Shown piece by piece: positions 61,323 to 64,000 of a DNA stretch of 64,000 bases (within the stretch, counting starts at the first letter, position 1; the number at the start of each line of letters is the position of its first letter). The position numbers were made by a program, and so were the translations under genes. The notes under the pieces are model-generated. The model was given only the letters and a program-made list of their open reading frames with translations, was not told where the DNA came from and searched no databases. The stretch is from Atherinomorus stipes. Lineage: Eukaryota; Chordata; Actinopteri; Atheriniformes; Atherinidae. The DNA is taken from positions 249,501 through 313,500 of the forward strand of contig JALJCO010003962.1 of NCBI GenBank assembly GCA_023101725.1, in the 5' to 3' direction.

Positions 61323-64000
61323 ATGTATATATATATATGAATTATATTTTTTAAGACTATTTTTTTCTTGTTTATATTAAAGTAGCTCTCATTTGGAAAG
61401 GTCATATTTGAAATAACGGGGAAACAGCAGGGCACCACCAAATACCTCTGATAAAAGTATTTGAATTTATCATTTTTAATTCTATTACAGAATGATGTTT
61501 ATGGCTAGAATCTTCATATAAGATTTGGTTTTCTTAAAAAATATGTTTTACAAGGGTCAAGAAACAAATCATCCTTTTTCTCATATCGGTGACAATGAAA
61601 AAATAGACTCGTTTGTAGCAGTGGTAGAAACACAATAACTCCTTGAATTATTCAGTCACTTATTCTGCTGAAAATATGAGTTCAATCTGTTGCTGTGCAG
61701 AAAATGGGGCAGACTGATTCAATATGAGCTGATAGTAAAAGCTTAATCAGGATAAACTAAGTGCCTCTCAGGCATTTCAGTTTATTCTTCTTTAAGGACA
61801 CAATTTGTTAAGGAAATGAACAGCTGTTGTCATGACAACAAAGGAGACTGGATCAGTGATACTACAGGTGCTTCTCTGTCTTCACTGAGACTGAATAGTA
61901 CAGGTGAAGCTTATACAGTACTGCCTAACAAAGCAAATTAAGAGCAATGTTTCTCAGGAGTGATGAAAGATTTTTTACAAAGCTAGTCTTTTTTTAAAAT
62001 AAACTTTTAAAAGTACATCCATAAAGTCACAGTCACATTGAAATTCTTTTTGCAACCTATTTTTGTGCAGTTTAAAAGATCAAAAGTCACAAAGTGATTA
62101 CATCGAGATTTCAACAGAGATCACTTTATTCCAATTTACACAACCCTTGTCAATAAATAAGTCATTTATGATTACAGTTTTGGAACAAAATATCTAACAC
62201 AGAACTTCAAAGTGTCTATGGGACGACATGTATTCCCAAACCCAAAGCAGAAACATGAATGTAGCGGGGTTGGTTGCATAAATCATTCAGGGGGCAGACA
62301 GACTGAATCTTACAGAAGCAGCCATGAATGATGAAAAGGCATAACATGCGCTTTCAGCATGTATTACAGTGACAGAGGTTAAAAAAAAATCAATTAACCA
62401 TTAGACCCCATATGTGCAATTACATAAGTGAACCTTCCCAGTCATCCTCATGAAGGGAGTTCACTCATAGTCAGCGGTTGTGTGTCACTCACTGTGATGT
62501 AAGCTGGCAGCAGTTGGGTTGTCTGGATCCTGACCATAACATGTTTCAAGTAGCAAATAATTATGCACAAATTGCAGGGATTGATATTCAGTTATTTTTC
62601 ATGCTGAAACAAGAAGATTCTAGTGTTTTCTTTTTGACTGAGGAACAATTAAAAAGCCATTCACACTGATAATGTAACAATTACATCCAAATTAAAACAA
62701 ATCAGAAATGAATGAATGATGTCTTAGATTAAGAGATGATCACTTTGAATGTCTAAATATACTCTCAATAAAACTAAAGTCAAAGTAACTTTTAACTCTC
62801 AAAATTACTCAAATATTATATATTTTTTTATGAATTAGGGAACCTAATCTAAAAGTTTCAACATCTGTTCATATTCCTTATTTGATTTTGAAATTTAGCA
62901 TTAAATAAACAATGTGTCAACAGATGAATAACAATTGTTCAAAGCTAGCAGCTATATGCATATATACTCATTGACATATTTACATACAATAGGAGTTATT
63001 TTATTACCCAGTTATTCTGACTTACAACTACAGATACATCTAAAGATTCAGGTCATATAAATACCAGGATGTTTTACGTGATTTTGTATCAGCAAAGCAA
63101 ATTCTCCAGCAAGTGCCAATGAGCGTGAATGCAGCGAGAGGATGCTGAGGTGAACACGGCATATCCTGCTAAATGTTGCATCCTCACAATGTGGCTCTGC
63201 CGGTGTACCGTCTGCACTTGTCTTCTTGCTCTGTTAAATGGAGAAGACACTTCAGTAAAACAACATTTTGGTTTAGTTAAACTTAAAGGAGCAGGTTTAA
63301 TGATACACTTTGGATAAAAGAGAAGTCACCTGGATGAGTAGAAACTAAAAGGGTTGCTCGACTGTAGCAGTCAACAAAATTTTTTGCTGTGTGATAAGCA
63401 GGATTACATAAAAGCTCTCAGCAGTCAACCTGAAATAAAATGTCAAGGCAACCTCTGGCTGCTTTATAAAACATGAATAATTTGTGTGTGAAATTAAATT
63501 TAGTCTGTCTTAAGTTGGTTCAAAGTCGACTCCTCCATCTTTAGATTTCTATTTAAGTTCTTGTTATGTAAAGTATTGCATATTTTATGACAACTGTCTC
63601 TGTTAAAAGTCAGAAGCAAGGATGCTAGAAGAAGGGGGCAAAGGGGCCACTGGCCCACCTTATTTCACTCCACTGTCCTATATTCTTTTCAGTCATGGAT
63701 CACAGTACTCCTGTTTAATCATTCATGTCCAAACAAAGACAAAGGCTTAGATTTTTCTTAATCTTTTCTTCACCATCCTCTTTACCAGAGATGATCAGAT
63801 AATGTAGGGGTAGCTACACATTTATGAAATGAAAAATACTTTCCTTACTATTCTTTATGTTTCTATTTTTCACATAGGATTTTATATTTTGCCCAAGAGC
63901 ACTTTGATATTTTAAAATGAATGTAATACATTAAAACAACTAAAAATTGTCTTACAGTGCTGCTTTAAAAACTTTGACCTTTTGTTTGGTCTGCTTCAAA
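61323..64000. other. Right end of window, no secure gene
   Basis: AT-rich DNA with no secure coding exon. AATAAA on the minus strand (62130-62125) could be the end of a gene whose body lies beyond the window or at 63.1-63.2 kb. Confidence 0.4.
63089..63230 (-). other. Weak candidate terminal exon on minus strand
   Basis: On the minus strand an acceptor-like TTTAACAG precedes a 46-codon open stretch (ARRQVQTVHRQSHIVRMQHL at its start) that stops at 63089. A minus-strand AATAAA follows about 960 bp later. I do not recognise the peptide, and the composition is only mildly suggestive of coding. Confidence 0.15.

Overview
This window is nuclear DNA of a ray-finned fish, most likely a percomorph teleost. 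The evidence is multi-exon genes with GT-AG introns, vertebrate orthologues with teleost-type residues (for example Tyr in place of mammalian Trp at position 76 of mature BDNF), long tetranucleotide microsatellites, and fish-type Tc1, hAT-like, Harbinger-like and LINE-1 relics. No prokaryotic operon, CRISPR array or viral gene was seen.

Layout. 1-11,100: a gene-poor, regulatory-looking block upstream of bdnf, with several microsatellites, a perfect CRE and one plausible leader exon. 11,131-11,940: the single bdnf coding exon, followed by an AT-rich 3' region to about 14.5 kb. 15,643-19,417: lin7c in five coding exons, keeping the vertebrate bdnf-lin7c neighbourhood. 19,418-31,430: a gene desert holding two separate Tc1-like relics, short inverted-repeat elements and a Harbinger-like fragment. 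31,529-34,260: rplp2. 35,030-36,600: a retroposon tail and a LINE-1 ORF2 relic. 37,040-41,200: fth1 (ferritin H) with a canonical iron-responsive element and an inverted-repeat element ending just upstream of it. 44,321-47,420 (minus): mcee, head to head with mphosph10 (plus, 47,513-53,055) across 92 bp. 54,030-59,950: ist1. 60,000-64,000: no secure gene, one small inverted-repeat element and a weak hint of a minus-strand gene tail.

The genes do not form one pathway. They cover neurotrophin signalling (bdnf), PDZ scaffolding (lin7c), the ribosomal stalk (rplp2), iron storage (fth1), mitochondrial propionate metabolism (mcee), 18S rRNA processing (mphosph10) and ESCRT-III regulation (ist1). 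Exon joins were checked by hand for reading-frame continuity; each spliced protein has a length close to its human orthologue. No wholly new system was found. The most unusual points are the transposon-borne CRE beside the ferritin IRE, the GC-AG first intron and start-stop uORF of mphosph10, and two strong perfect hairpins around mcee.
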